From Geofilum rubicundum JCM 15548 (GTDB lineage: Bacteria; Bacteroidota; Bacteroidia; Bacteroidales; Marinilabiliaceae): 64,000 nucleotides of DNA. The notes beneath the pieces are model-generated. The model searched no databases. It was not told the origin of the DNA and worked only from the letters and a program-made list of their open reading frames with translations. Both the position numbers and the translations under genes were made by a program. Shown here piece after piece: positions 26,128 through 37,300 of the stretch. Numbering within the stretch: the first letter of the stretch is position 1; each line of letters begins with the position of its first letter. The stretch covers positions 1 to 64,000 of the forward strand of contig NZ_BAZW01000001.1 in the NCBI RefSeq assembly GCF_000974365.1, read 5' to 3'.

Positions 26128-29100
26128 TTATTGGGGCAGGTCTTTTTGGAAGTCGGCGTATTTTTCCAGATCGCCTTCTTCTTCTATTCGTTGAAAGTTT
26201 TGGGGACTCACGAATGTTTGATACCAATTGGCCGCTCTTAGCTGGTTGTTCCAGAAGGGTACGTCCTTTAAGGAGCTGATGAAGTCTTCGGCATCGGCCC
26301 GACTGTTGAATGATTCTACAATAACAGCCGTGTTTCCGTCGCCCAAATCCACTGAACGAACCTGGGCGGTCAGCCCGAAATTGTTAAGCGCGTGGCTGGT
26401 CAGGAAGCCGGAGACTCTACCCACATGGTTGCCGGAAGGGACGACGACCATGCCCCAATGGGGGCCGTCTTCGGTGGAGAAGGCGTTCGACATGACCGGC
26501 TCCTCAAGGGCCGACTCCAGATTTTCGAAGGTCATATCGATGGTGATTCCGCCACCCCCGTTCAGGTAGTTTTGTGAAAAGAACCGACGATAGGCATTGA
26601 AGTCGCCCGTAGTGGATAAGGCCACCAAATTGCGCTCGGTGCCGGCTAATAACATGGGTTCTTCAATGTTCTCCACCTGCAGCAAGCGGGTGTTCGATCG
26701 CAGGCCATAGTAGTAGTCCATGGCTTCGCGACTGTTGGCAAAGGGGCCAATGGTTACCAGCTTTTCTCCGGAGGAGAGATTTCGTGCTGCCAGGTTGTAA
26801 GCGGCCAACAGGAAGCGGTTGAAGTTATAGTCGGCCAGATTAAAAATCAATTGATTGATGTCGGCCCGGTTATTAACAATGACAAAAATGCTGTGCGGCT
26901 GGTCCGGTTCAAAATCAAAAGCGGAGGCAGGCTCCGTGGACAGGGAGTCGGCGACGCTGCCATCTGTTGTGGCTATAGACCGGTCGCTGAGAGAGCTCGC
27001 CGGGCCAATCGCCGGCTGAAGTCCTTCACCTAGCATGGTCAGCCATTGTTCGGCCATTTTTCCTTCCGCACTGGTGGGATGTTGGCCGACCAATTGCCGG
27101 AGTTCCGATTCAAATGCCACTTCATTCCCCAACTTTCCGTAGCTTACAGCTGAAAGCAGCAGGGCTTTGCGCAGCAGTTCTTCCTGATCGGTTTTGTTTT
27201 TCATGTCGGACAAATGCGATAAGGCCTCATTAAAGCGGTTGTTTTGATAGGCACTGAAGGCATTCTGATAGGTCCGTTGAATTTCTTCCCCGGCATTTAT
27301 GAGGGTTTGCGCATGATTGGGATCGCGCAGGAAAGGTGCATAGCGCCCGTCGGGAAACCTGCTTAAGAGTTGCTGTTTCATGCGTTCGCTGCCGGCCTCG
27401 TTGTCGATTTCCATGTAAGCTTTGGCCGACCAGAATAAGGCCTGTTCGGCTAATTCATGCTGAGGTTGGGCGCTGAGTAAGGCATCAAACATTTCAATGG
27501 CTTTGGCAGGATCCTTGAAATAATCGAGGAAGATCATGGCGGCATTGAAGTAGGCATTGGCTAGTTTCTCCTGCGATTCAGCCAGTTGCTCCGGGCTTCT
27601 GGGAACATCGGTCAGCAACTTTTCTTTTTCCGGCAGGTTGGTAGTGGGCCGTTGTCCGGTCATTTGTTCTGCCATTTCTTCCTCCAGACCCGGCAAATTT
27701 TCGCCCGGTTGTCCCGGCATGGCCGTTTGTTGCATCTCCGGCTCGTCGGCTTGTGACGACTTGTCGGACCGGCGCCAGTTATCCTGAGCGGCGCGGCGGC
27801 CCCATTTGCGCTCAAACTCCATTTTGCCCAGACTAACGGTGGTGGGATTGTAGAAATACCATTGTCCCTGATTGTCCGTTTGTTGGTTGAGTTGGTTGGA
27901 GAAGGACCGGTTAAAAACCGGGTCGAAGTCCATCCCCTGATTCCTTCCACCGCCCACAGACTGGTTGAGTTGGGCCTGCCTTTCATTTTCGATAATGGCT
28001 TCAACGAAGGCATCCAGTTCTTCTTCCGTCAGGCCGGCCAGTCGCTGAAGACTGTCTTCACGTTCTATGGTGGTGTAATGGGTGGTTAAATCTTTCAAAC
28101 CGGTGTGGCGGAACCGGATTTTTTCCATGCGCTGGTCGGTTTCCGGTATCAGAGTGAGGGAACTGTCGTAATAGGCGTAAGATGCCGGATAGCGTGGTAA
28201 TTCAAAATAGAGGTCGGCCATTTCCAGATAGGCTTCGCTTAACAGGTATTGATTGCCCATATTGTATCCGGTCGACAGCTGCAGATTGGTCAGTGCCTGC
28301 AGGGTATCCTTTTCCTGTAAATAGCTATGGGCCAAAGCCAGATAGATCAAGTCGCGAAATTCCTGATTTTTAAACTGGTCGGCCATCTTGTCCAGTTCTT
28401 TGCGGGCCGGTGAAAAATCATTATTCAAGCGGCTTTCAAGCAAATAGGCATTGATGTTCGCATTTAAGCCCATTTCGTAGTCCGGGTTTGACCGGGCTAC
28501 CTGCTGATAACTTTCATGGGCCTTGTCCAGTTGACCGGATTGCTCATAAAGCTGGGCCAGTAGATAATGGCGTCTTGTTTTATCCCATTTGCTTTCTGCT
28601 TCTGAAGCCGCTGTCAGCATGAAGGGGATGGCGTTGTTGTATTGTTGCGTTCTGATGAGATAGTCGGCATAGGTGACCATGTAATCCCCATAATATCTGG
28701 CAGGTGCCTGTCCCAGTCCGTTGTATTGTTCGAGTAAGAGCCGGGCATTCTCAAAATCGCCCATTTCAACTCTGGTGCGTGCCATCCAGATAAGGGCTTC
28801 AAAACGGGCCGGCTGAGCAGGAAACTCACGCAAAACGTATTCAAAAACCGAGAGTGCGTCGTTGAACTCGTGGTTGTATAAATGGGCTTTACCTATTAAG
28901 AGGTAGGCATCATCCACGTAGCGGTTAAATTCTCTTTGGTTGTAAAAGGCTTCGTAGGTAGCATTGTTGCCGCCGGGTTTGCGTTTGGGCTTGACCGTGA
29001 TGCTTTTTTTCTGTATGATTTTCAGGCCCTTGGCAATGGCCCGATCCATTTCGCTTTCAACGGCACCGGCCTTGTCAGCTCCGGAATAGGGGAATAGCGG

Positions 29101-29298
29101 AAGCAGGGTCGTGAAATTATCATTGTGCGCCTGCTTCAATTGTTCTTCACCCTGGATAAAGCTCTGCTGGCCATTAAACAGGGTGTTGTAGCGGGCGGTC
29201 ATGCTGTTGTAATTTCTTGACAACCAGGTGTTCTTTTGTGTGGAACACGATACTAACCAAAGGGCGGAGATGATTATGAGTAGTTTTCTGATAAACAT
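26128..29298 (-). CDS. sprE: SprE/PorW: type IX secretion system TPR lipoprotein
   Basis: Large periplasmic lipoprotein needed for gliding and T9SS function (SprE in Flavobacterium, PorW in Porphyromonas), where it links translocon parts. The signal sequence LLIIISALWLVSC ends at the lipobox Cys. It is followed by NTWLSRNYNSMTARYNTLFN, the family N terminus, then many TPR-like repeats (about residues 110-400 and 580-740; examples: YLLIGKAHLYNHEFNDALSV and AEQALFWSAKAYMEID). A low-complexity Gln/Glu/Pro region lies in the middle (450-560), and a C-terminal region of alternating strands (FVIVNNRADINQLIFNLADY) ends the 1056 residues. It heads the minus-strand run into porX. Confidence 0.9.
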   Translation of the reverse strand: MFIRKLLIIISALWLVSCSTQKNTWLSRNYNSMTARYNTLFNGQQSFIQGEEQLKQAHNDNFTTLLPLFPYSGADKAGAVESEMDRAIAKGLKIIQKKSITVKPKRKPGGNNATYEAFYNQREFNRYVDDAYLLIGKAHLYNHEFNDALSVFEYVLREFPAQPARFEALIWMARTRVEMGDFENARLLLEQYNGLGQAPARYYGDYMVTYADYLIRTQQYNNAIPFMLTAASEAESKWDKTRRHYLLAQLYEQSGQLDKAHESYQQVARSNPDYEMGLNANINAYLLESRLNNDFSPARKELDKMADQFKNQEFRDLIYLALAHSYLQEKDTLQALTNLQLSTGYNMGNQYLLSEAYLEMADLYFELPRYPASYAYYDSSLTLIPETDQRMEKIRFRHTGLKDLTTHYTTIEREDSLQRLAGLTEEELDAFVEAIIENERQAQLNQSVGGGRNQGMDFDPVFNRSFSNQLNQQTDNQGQWYFYNPTTVSLGKMEFERKWGRRAAQDNWRRSDKSSQADEPEMQQTAMPGQPGENLPGLEEEMAEQMTGQRPTTNLPEKEKLLTDVPRSPEQLAESQEKLANAYFNAAMIFLDYFKDPAKAIEMFDALLSAQPQHELAEQALFWSAKAYMEIDNEAGSERMKQQLLSRFPDGRYAPFLRDPNHAQTLINAGEEIQRTYQNAFSAYQNNRFNEALSHLSDMKNKTDQEELLRKALLLSAVSYGKLGNEVAFESELRQLVGQHPTSAEGKMAEQWLTMLGEGLQPAIGPASSLSDRSIATTDGSVADSLSTEPASAFDFEPDQPHSIFVIVNNRADINQLIFNLADYNFNRFLLAAYNLAARNLSSGEKLVTIGPFANSREAMDYYYGLRSNTRLLQVENIEEPMLLAGTERNLVALSTTGDFNAYRRFFSQNYLNGGGGITIDMTFENLESALEEPVMSNAFSTEDGPHWGMVVVPSGNHVGRVSGFLTSHALNNFGLTAQVRSVDLGDGNTAVIVESFNSRADAEDFISSLKDVPFWNNQLRAANWYQTFVSPQNFQRIEEEGDLEKYADFQKDLPQ

Positions 29299-29421
29299 TG
29301 GTATTAAAGCATCATTGTATTATTAAAACAGGCTTTTGGGCAATTTATTTTGTGGCTCGCCAAATAAATAAAAACATTTCCTAAATTTACCTTTAATCTT
29401 ATACATTTTTGATTTTTTGAG

Positions 29422-30765
29422 ATGAGAATTTATGTGATTGAAGATGACCGAATGTTTAACCGACTAATTGTCCGCGCTTTGGATAAGGATAAGGATGTGG
29501 AGATTGTACCATTTTTTAATGGTACCGATTTTTTGGCCAGGTTATCTGACAATCCGGAGGTGGTCACACTCGATTTGGGCTTGCCGGATTATTCTGGCGC
29601 CGAAATTTTGCGGAGGATCAAGCAATCCCATCCTGAAACCGAGGTCATTATTATTTCCGGTCAGGATGATTTGAAGATGGCCGTGCAGTTGCTCAAAGAA
29701 GGGGCTTACGATTACATTGCCAAGGACGAAAATGTGCGGGAGCGCCTGGTTCACTGTTTGCACCATATAAGGGCCCAGCAGAAACTACAGCAGGAGCTGA
29801 AGCAGTTGAAATCTGAAATATCTGTCAAATACGATTACTTGCAGGCCATCATTGGGGAAAGTGAAAGTATGAAACAGGTGTTGTTGCTGGTTGATAAGGC
29901 GGTTAAAATGAGTAATGTCCATGTTTCGATTACCGGCGAGCCCGGTACGGGCAAGAAATTATTGGCCAAAGCCATTCACTATAATTCAGAGCGCAGGGAT
30001 CAGCCTTTTGTTATTGTGAACGTGGGCGCCATTCCTGATGAATTGATGGAGGGAGAACTGTTTGGTTTTGAGAAAGGGGCTTTTGACGGAGCCAGGCTGC
30101 GACAAAAGGGGAAAATTGAGGAGGCGGCTGAGGGGACTTTATACATGGAGGATGTGGATTTGCTTGGACCCGATTTGCAAATTAAATGGCTTCAGTTTTT
30201 ACAGAATGGCACCATCCGTCGATTGGGGGCTAAGACTGAAATCAGGGTGCATACCCGGGTGATATCCGGATCCACCATTGATTTGGGGGAGGCGGTTAGA
30301 AACAAGCAATTCAGGGAGGATCTTTACTTCTGTCTGATGGGCATTCCGCTTCATCTGCCGTCGCTCAAAGAGCGCCAAAAGGACGTGGTACTTTTGGCTC
30401 AATTTTTTTTAAAGCATTTTTGCGACGAAAATGGCATAACGCCATTGGAACTGACTTCCGAAGCCATGCGGAAATTGTTGAATTACCCCTTTCCGGGCAA
30501 CGTCAGAGAGCTAAAGGCTGTGGTGGAGCTGGCAGCTGTGCTGACCAATACAGCTATGGTGGGCGAAGACCATATTGTGTTCAACGGTGTCAGTTCCACG
30601 CCGGATTTGCTGACGGAGGAATTGTCGCTCAAAGCATACAATGAAAAAATAATTCGGCATTACCTCGATAAGTATCAAAATGTGATGGTGGTGGCCGAGA
30701 AACTCGACATTGGGAAGTCGACCGTTTACAATTTGATCAAAAAATGGTCTGAGCTGAAAGAATAG
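29422..30765 (+). CDS. NtrC-type response regulator with altered GAFTGA loop
   Basis: Three-part transcription regulator. The receiver (1-120) has phospho-acceptor Asp51 (LDLGLPDYSG). The AAA+ domain (140-390) has Walker A GEPGTGKK (172-179), and a Fis-like helix-turn-helix (405-445) ends DIGKSTVYNLIKKW. Two core motifs differ from active sigma-54 activators. The GAFTGA loop is GAFDGA (219-224), replacing the Thr that contacts sigma-54. The Walker B reads LYMEDVDLL, with Glu-Asp in reverse order to the usual Asp-Glu. FREDLYF with its arginine-finger Arg and FPGNVRELK are intact. It may not drive sigma-54 promoters normally. It is divergent from sprE with a 123-base gap, and its stop codon begins a tandem repeat. 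Confidence 0.88.
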   Translation: MRIYVIEDDRMFNRLIVRALDKDKDVEIVPFFNGTDFLARLSDNPEVVTLDLGLPDYSGAEILRRIKQSHPETEVIIISGQDDLKMAVQLLKEGAYDYIAKDENVRERLVHCLHHIRAQQKLQQELKQLKSEISVKYDYLQAIIGESESMKQVLLLVDKAVKMSNVHVSITGEPGTGKKLLAKAIHYNSERRDQPFVIVNVGAIPDELMEGELFGFEKGAFDGARLRQKGKIEEAAEGTLYMEDVDLLGPDLQIKWLQFLQNGTIRRLGAKTEIRVHTRVISGSTIDLGEAVRNKQFREDLYFCLMGIPLHLPSLKERQKDVVLLAQFFLKHFCDENGITPLELTSEAMRKLLNYPFPGNVRELKAVVELAAVLTNTAMVGEDHIVFNGVSSTPDLLTEELSLKAYNEKIIRHYLDKYQNVMVVAEKLDIGKSTVYNLIKKWSELKE

Positions 30766-30791
30766 GTCGTTAGGTCGTTAGGTCGTTAGGT
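30763..30791 (+). repeat. Short tandem repeat TAGGTCGT x 3.6
   Basis: Three perfect copies of TAGGTCGT and a partial fourth (TAGGT). The first TAG is the stop codon of the response regulator gene, so slippage here would not change the protein. Confidence 0.9.
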
Positions 30792-30799
30792 GGAGAGGG

Positions 30800-30834
30800 A
30801 AAAAAATGCGGCCATTCTTTTGGAATCGCCGCAT
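30800..30834 (-). terminator. Rho-independent terminator of gcvH
   Basis: Stem ATGCGGC/GCCGCAT, then a C-C mismatch and ATTC/GAAT. On the minus strand it is followed directly by TTTTTTCCC. It is placed 30 bases after the gcvH stop. Confidence 0.8.
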
Positions 30835-30863
30835 ACTTGTATGGGAATGAACGGATGTCCGTG

Positions 30864-31241
30864 TTAGCTAATAAGTGCCTGATATTCTTCTGCACTGATT
30901 AAAGTGTCCACTTCTGCCAGGTCTTTGATGTCAATTTTAACCATCCAGCCACCATCGTAAGGCTCTTTGTTGACCAACTCAGGTTGAGATTCGAGATTCT
31001 CATTGACCTCAATAATTTTACCGGCCAGAGGCATGTAAAGATCTGATACGGTTTTAACTGCTTCAATGGTGCCGAAAACTTCTTCCTTTTCCAGCGCTTC
31101 ATCTTCTGTGTCGATTTCAACAAAAACGATATCGCCTAATTCACTTTGGGCAAATTCGGTAATACCAACGATGGCCGTATTGCCCTCTATTTTGACCCAT
31201 TCATGGTCTTTGGTGTACTTTAAGCTTTCAGGTAAATTCAT
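30864..31241 (-). CDS. gcvH: Glycine cleavage system H protein
   Basis: Lipoyl carrier of the glycine cleavage system; it shuttles the aminomethyl group between the P and T proteins. The start at MNLPESLKYTKDHEWVKI fits the family, and an in-frame start 10 codons upstream would add a poorly fitting leader. The lipoylation Lys lies in GTIEAVKTVSDLYMP. The 125-residue length is standard. No gcvP or gcvT is nearby; the gcvH-sprA-ruvA neighbourhood recurs in Bacteroidota. It has its own -7 element and terminator. Confidence 0.96.
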   Translation of the reverse strand: MNLPESLKYTKDHEWVKIEGNTAIVGITEFAQSELGDIVFVEIDTEDEALEKEEVFGTIEAVKTVSDLYMPLAGKIIEVNENLESQPELVNKEPYDGGWMVKIDIKDLAEVDTLISAEEYQALIS

Positions 31242-31268
31242 GTTGCTTTTTTTAATAAGGTTACCTGC

Positions 31269-31276
31269 CAAAATTA
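31269..31276 (-). promoter_or_regulatory. -7 element for gcvH
   Basis: Reads TAATTTTG on the minus strand in the sprA-gcvH gap, 28 bases before the gcvH start. Confidence 0.4.
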
Positions 31277-31325
31277 AGGATTTTTTATTACACGGGATAC
31301 CTTTGGTTAATTTTTATTACAATGG

Positions 31326-34300
31326 TTATTGCGCCAGAGAGAATCTGAAGTTAACACCAAAGCTGCTGTTGGTGATAGGGTAACTGGTGGAAATGTATGG
31401 TGCGTTGAATTGCCGGTCGTAAAAAAGCTGCATGTTAAAGCGGTCGCTTAACACGTAATCGGCCGTGAACTTCAGGGTGGTTATTCTTTGACCTGCTGTC
31501 ATTTGGTTGAGACCTTCTTCGATGCGTCGGATGATGGAGAAATTGTCCCGAATGGAGATGTCGGCCCGCAGATTCAGGTCGGACGACATTTGTCTTTGTC
31601 CACTCCCCGAACCCAGAATCATATCCATCTTGTCAAAGCGATAACCCAGTCCGACCACATACTCCTCATTGTAATTTTCGATGAGCTGGTTGTTGTTCAG
31701 ACTCAAGTTGATGATGCGGCTTTTTTTGTATTCTGCCCGGGTGGAGAGGCTGTTGTTCCAGGTGATGTTGAACTGGATGAAGGGGGCAAATTGTTCCGAT
31801 ATGGAAACCCCGTTGATCTGGTATTTGGGGATGAAATTGCCCTGTTCATCGCGCATGAAACTGAAGCCATCGCGCATTTCCTCCCAGTCTAAATTGGTCA
31901 GGTACTGGCCAATGTTGTAGGTGGAACGGTAAGCGTGGCTCACATCAAAGGAGCGGATGTATTTCTGAAACCATTTGATGCGCGACAAGCCATCATAGGT
32001 CACCCGCCAATTGGGGCGCATTTGAAGGATGGAGGGAATGGCATCCAGGAATACGCCGTCGGCCTCCTTTCCCGAGTAGGCGGCCATGAAAGCAGGAATC
32101 AGGACGTCTTGGGCGCTCAGACTGTAGCCGTCCACACCGCCTTCGGTCACCTCGAGATCTTCATTGGCGTATCCTTCGGGACGGTAGGTCTGACCTTCAA
32201 TGGCTGCGTAGGGCGTGTCGGTATAAATGCCGTTGGGATGTATCATTCCGCGACGCTCATGACCGAGGCGGTCGGCAATGGTCTGCCGGTTTTCCAGAAA
32301 CTGGTCAAAGGTATTGGATTGATAAACGCCTTTTTTATCAATTTTTTCGAAGGCTGTGCCAATGGTATTAAAGGTCATTGAGAAACTACCCGATTCCATG
32401 GTATTGTAAACATCAAAGCCGCCGTCCTGGTATAGATAGTACTCGCTCAGATTATTGGCATATCTCCGGTTGGAGGTCAGGTCAATTTTCAAGCCACTGA
32501 TGGGCTCCAGCATCACCCGCAGGGTAATGTCCTGGGTGTGGCTCATCGAGTAGGCGGAATTCAGGGTGGAGTCGGTGGTGAGCCAGTTGTTGTTGGCCGC
32601 ATCCATGGCGAAATCACGGGATTGCCACCCTAAAAGAAAGGGAAGTCCCGGTGCTTGCAGGCCATCGAAATTCTCTGCACCCATAAATTGGGTTTCAGGC
32701 AGATATCCGGGAAGGATGGTTCCATTGTTCTCCGAATAGGTCAATGACACATTCCGGATACTGGTCAGCAGTCGCAGTGAGAAATCCTTAATGGCTTTCC
32801 CCATGTTGCTTTCCTCTGTTTTCTGACCGGTAACCATGATGCGGCCGTTGGACACATCCTGCTGGGGGGTAAATGTGAGGGTGTTGTTGTCCACCACTAC
32901 CTGATCGCCCCGCACCGGGTGGCCCGATTCGTTGAATACACGGGCGGTTACCGTTGAGGTCTCCAGGCGGTGGTTGACCGTAAAGGGTTCGCCCGCTTTC
33001 ATTTCCTGGTTGTGTTGGGTAAAGCGGACCGTTTCTCCGCCCTGATTGGCACTTTGTTGTGGACGCTGGGCCGGACGGTTCAAATCTCTTAAGTAGGTCG
33101 ATTTGTTATACAGGCTGTTAAAGTTGAGCTGGGCATTGCCCTGAATGTTATTGGAGTTGCGAATGGTATTGCCCCACTCATAATCCAGTCGGGTCACCGG
33201 CCCCTGTTGCCAGTTATACAAAGCACCGTAATTGACAGATGCGGATGTCCAGTCGAGATAGGGCAGCTTATTAACAGGAATGTTGTAACTCAGGCTCACA
33301 TTGTGCTGATAGTTGGTGGTACGCCCCATATTGGTGATGTTGGTCATAATGGAATCCTTCCATTCGGCATACTCATCTTTATATCTGTTTTTGCTCACCG
33401 GGCCCTCCGGCTCGTCGATCACCGCATTGTTGGTGGATCTGAAATCAAATTTAAGCGATCGGCTCAGGTTGTAGGTGAGCTCAAAAAAGCGGTTCCAGTA
33501 AAAATCCTTGTTAACGGTCAGCGGTATCTGGAAATCGGGGTTGCTGATGTTTCTCAGTTGCTCTTCCCGGTATCCGCGTTGTACTTCCCATCGGTAGCCC
33601 ACCTGAGTAGCGCCAGGTAGAAGTTGAAATCGCGGATGAGGCCCAGGGCACTTCCCTCAAGGTTCTTAAAAGGTTCCACCGGTTTAGGCCGGTTGATGAA
33701 ATTATAGGACAGGATTCCCCGGTATTCCTTGTCGGTCAGGTATTCCGTATCAATGCTTCTGCGGTAGGTTTCGTTGTACGAATAAGTCGCGCTTAAATTG
33801 GAAGGCGCATAAAAGGGGGTTTCATTGTCCTTGGGCTGAATCCGGACATTGGTGAAATTGATGCTTTTCCGTTTGGTGTAATCCTGGGAAACCTTTTTCA
33901 TACTGTCGCGTTGAGCAGATGTTCCGGCATTGTCCAGGGCCTTTTCCATGGGAATATCTGGATCCAGCGGGTAGTATTCGGGAGTGGCCACCTGCTCGCT
34001 AATGGCAGCGTAGAAGGGGATGGAGAGGCGACTTTCGGGACCTAAAAACTTGGCCAGTTCCAGATTGGTGGCCACATCGTACTGGTAGAAATCTTCCTGA
34101 CTGCGCTCTGTTACACTCTGATCGATGCTGCCAAAGCCAATGGTGCTGGCCCTTCCGGCCACAGAGACTGAGCCGAGGTCGGCCAGTTTAATATTCATGC
34201 GGCTATTGGCGGCCCAACCACCTCTTTCGTTAAAATCGGACAGGCGCAATTCATTCATCCAGATTTCAGCTGTTTTGGCATCTATGGAGGCATTGCGCAC

Positions 34301-37300
34301 CCCTATCATGAGGGTTTTAACATTCGATAGGTTGGGGTTACCTTTGATTTTTATTCTGTTATTCGGATTTTCCGGGTCGTACCAACGGTATTCATCCGTG
34401 AGTTGTATGTTGGCATCGGCCATGCGCATGGCGTCATTTCTGCGCAGTTTAATTTGCTGAAACAATTCCAGAGGAATGTCCATGCTGTTTTCTTCCGGCC
34501 ATACGGCAAATCTTTCAGAGGTATTGCTGCCCACATAGTAGCCATGTGGGGTGAGTTTCAACGGTAACTCGTATTCGTAATAGTTGTTTTGATAGTCGGT
34601 TCCCAAGCGGATAAAGGCCACCATCTCACCATCCTGGAGATCGTATCCCGGCACTGCCTCCGCATGTATCTCCATTTGGATGCGGCGGTATTGGCGGATA
34701 TCCATACCAATGTTTTTATATACCGCCCGAGCATCTCCACGGGCCAGATTTTCCACTTTCAGCGAAATGGACTGTTCGTTGAGTTCCCGCACAGACGGGT
34801 TAGCGGGGTCAATCACGCGGTCGATGCCCGGAGGCAGGACGTAGTTAACCGGTTCCCGATTGCCATTTTCTTCAATATTGACCGCCGATACTTCAAAGTT
34901 GGTATTGGGGTTGGGGGTGACATTATCCCGAATGTCGAAGAGTTCTCTTTCATAGCGACGCCATTCTGCACGTATCAAATCGAGCGAAGCAAAACGCAGA
35001 ATGGTGGTGTCGGCAAAATCATGCATAAACATACGCATGAAGCGCACCGATCTTAAGTCATCGATGTTACCGATGGTTGTATCGGGATTATGCACCGGGA
35101 TTTTAAACTGGTACCATTTAACGCTGCCCTCCTTATCGTTCTCCAAATCGATGTTCTCTGCCAAAACAATGTCGGTGATGTAGTTTTGTCCAATTTCCAT
35201 TTCGCCGGGACGCAAGGGAATTTCAAACTGGTAGTAGTTTTCAGACTCACTCAGGGTGTTATCGCGGTTGATGTCCTCCCCATCGGGAATGTTGGTGGCG
35301 GCGGTGCTGTAGGATTCACCCGAATTCTCTGATGGGCGGGAGTTGCCTTCCGGGTTGTTGTAGTATTTGTAACGGTCCAGAATACTCATTTCCATTCGGT
35401 CGAGCTCACTGCCTCTGAAGTATTGAAAGTCGTCGGCCGCCGGGTCATTCATGATTCTTTCATAGGCTTCGTCCGACAAATTACCACTGGCATGAAGGTT
35501 CTCGATGGCCGTCAGAAAGGATGAAGGGCTCTGGCCGTAGAAAGTCCGCTCTGTTTCAGAGTTCATCCCGTTTAAGCCCACATCCTGCATCATTCTGGTG
35601 GCCGCATCGTTGCTAAAGGCGGTCACCAGACTTTGCTGCTTGGGGATGAAACCCCAGGCTGTTGTGTCCACATCAAAAGGTTCTCCCGGACCAGGCAGTC
35701 CCTGTTCAAAAAACTTTCTTGAATCTTTGAGGATGTCCTCGGAGATGTCTCCGAGGTTGATGTATAGCATACCCCCTTCGCTGGTGTCCGCGTTATAGGC
35801 AAAAGGGTCCATCACCCAAAATTCGATGTGGTCAATGTTGGCCGACTCAAAATCGTTGGTGTCGATTTTGCGCATAATACCCCCCCAGCTGTTTTTGGGT
35901 TCCGGCAGTTCACCCTCAAAGTTCAGGTTGGGGTTGAAGTTATAGGGCCCCCTTTCTTTGGGGTAATAGGCCAGGTTGAGCACAGAAATATTGGTGGGTT
36001 CGCCGTAGGCCGGATTTTTGAAGGGGAAGATTTCCCTTTCATAAATCTCCCGCACATAGTGGTTGGACAGCTGCTCTTTGTCTCTTCGGATATGATCGGG
36101 CCGCAGGTTGCTGTTTCTGACAAAAAGGGGATCGATGTTGTACCAGGCCAAACGGGCCCGGTTGTATCCGTAGGCCAGGTCATTGTTGAGGTTTGCATTG
36201 GGAAACATGGACTGCCCCTGGGGCGTACTGGCCAAATGCCAGGCATCTCGCTGCTTCATGTCGATGGGGATTTTGGTCCCCTCAAAATCATCGATATAGG
36301 AAGTCCCCTCTTTATTAATCACACTGGGGTGTCCGGGAATCAGGTGGGCAAATTCCGCCTCAAAGGCCACCGACGAAGGTGTTTTGGTCTCGACCAAAGG
36401 CAATTTGTCAATCAGCGACGTGATGAGGTTGGATTCGGTGAAATAGGAAGCGTTCAATCCCCAGATGGTATTGGCAATGGGCTCATCTCCAAAATTGACT
36501 TTCTGTGTCAGGGGCCTTTCCCTCAAATGCATGATGGTACCACCAATGTTGAAGTCCTCGCTGAAACGATAATCGAGGTGCGTACCAACCAGGGTTTTGG
36601 TCTGCAGGTTAAACAGGGATTGGCTTTCAAGGGCCACCTGGATGGGGGTGCCCGACTCCAGCAGTCCCTGATTCAAAATGCGGATGCTTCCGGAAGTGTA
36701 ATCCACCGAGTAATCGACGTTCTCCGTTAATTTCAGTCCACCGGCCGTCACTATCACCGAACCCCGCGGAATGTTAAAGGCATTGAGGGATATCTCTGCT
36801 CCACCTGCCGATTTGTAGGAGCCTTGCAGGCGGTATTTGTTTTTTTCTGCGGTCTGACTGGCAATGGTTAAGGTGGAGTCGTACAATTCTGTAAAGACGT
36901 ATTTCTCGCGAATGTCTGGGTCCAGGTTTTGCAGTTTATTTTCCATGTGTGCCCCAAAGGGTTCCAAAATCGGGAAGATGATGCGGCCCTGTGCCGGAAT
37001 AATCGTGAATCCGGGCACGTAATCGAAGGTGCCATCGGGGTAGGGTTCCTGCTGACTGTTGAGTTTGTCCAGTTCCATGATGGAAATGTACTGCTCACCG
37101 TTGAGGTCCCCCTCCTCTGTAAAAGTGTTCATGTAACTTCCCAGGGAGTCGTTCATGTAAACCACGTTCAGCCTGAAATCTTCCTGACTCACCTGATAGG
37201 CGCCCATGGCGTAGATGTTTTTCATCATCAGTTGCCAGGTTTTCATGCGGGGCGACAGGTTGGTGCCTTTGATCAGCTTCATGATCAGCGCCTGGGGTGC

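Noticed and set aside
30763-30791. Considered as a CRISPR or attachment-site remnant
   Set aside because: Units are 8 bp and directly adjacent with no spacers; no cas or integrase genes are nearby.
35828-36730. Plus-strand open frame of 300 codons opposite sprA
   Set aside because: It mirrors the codon structure of sprA, has no recognisable domain, and sprA is certain on the other strand.
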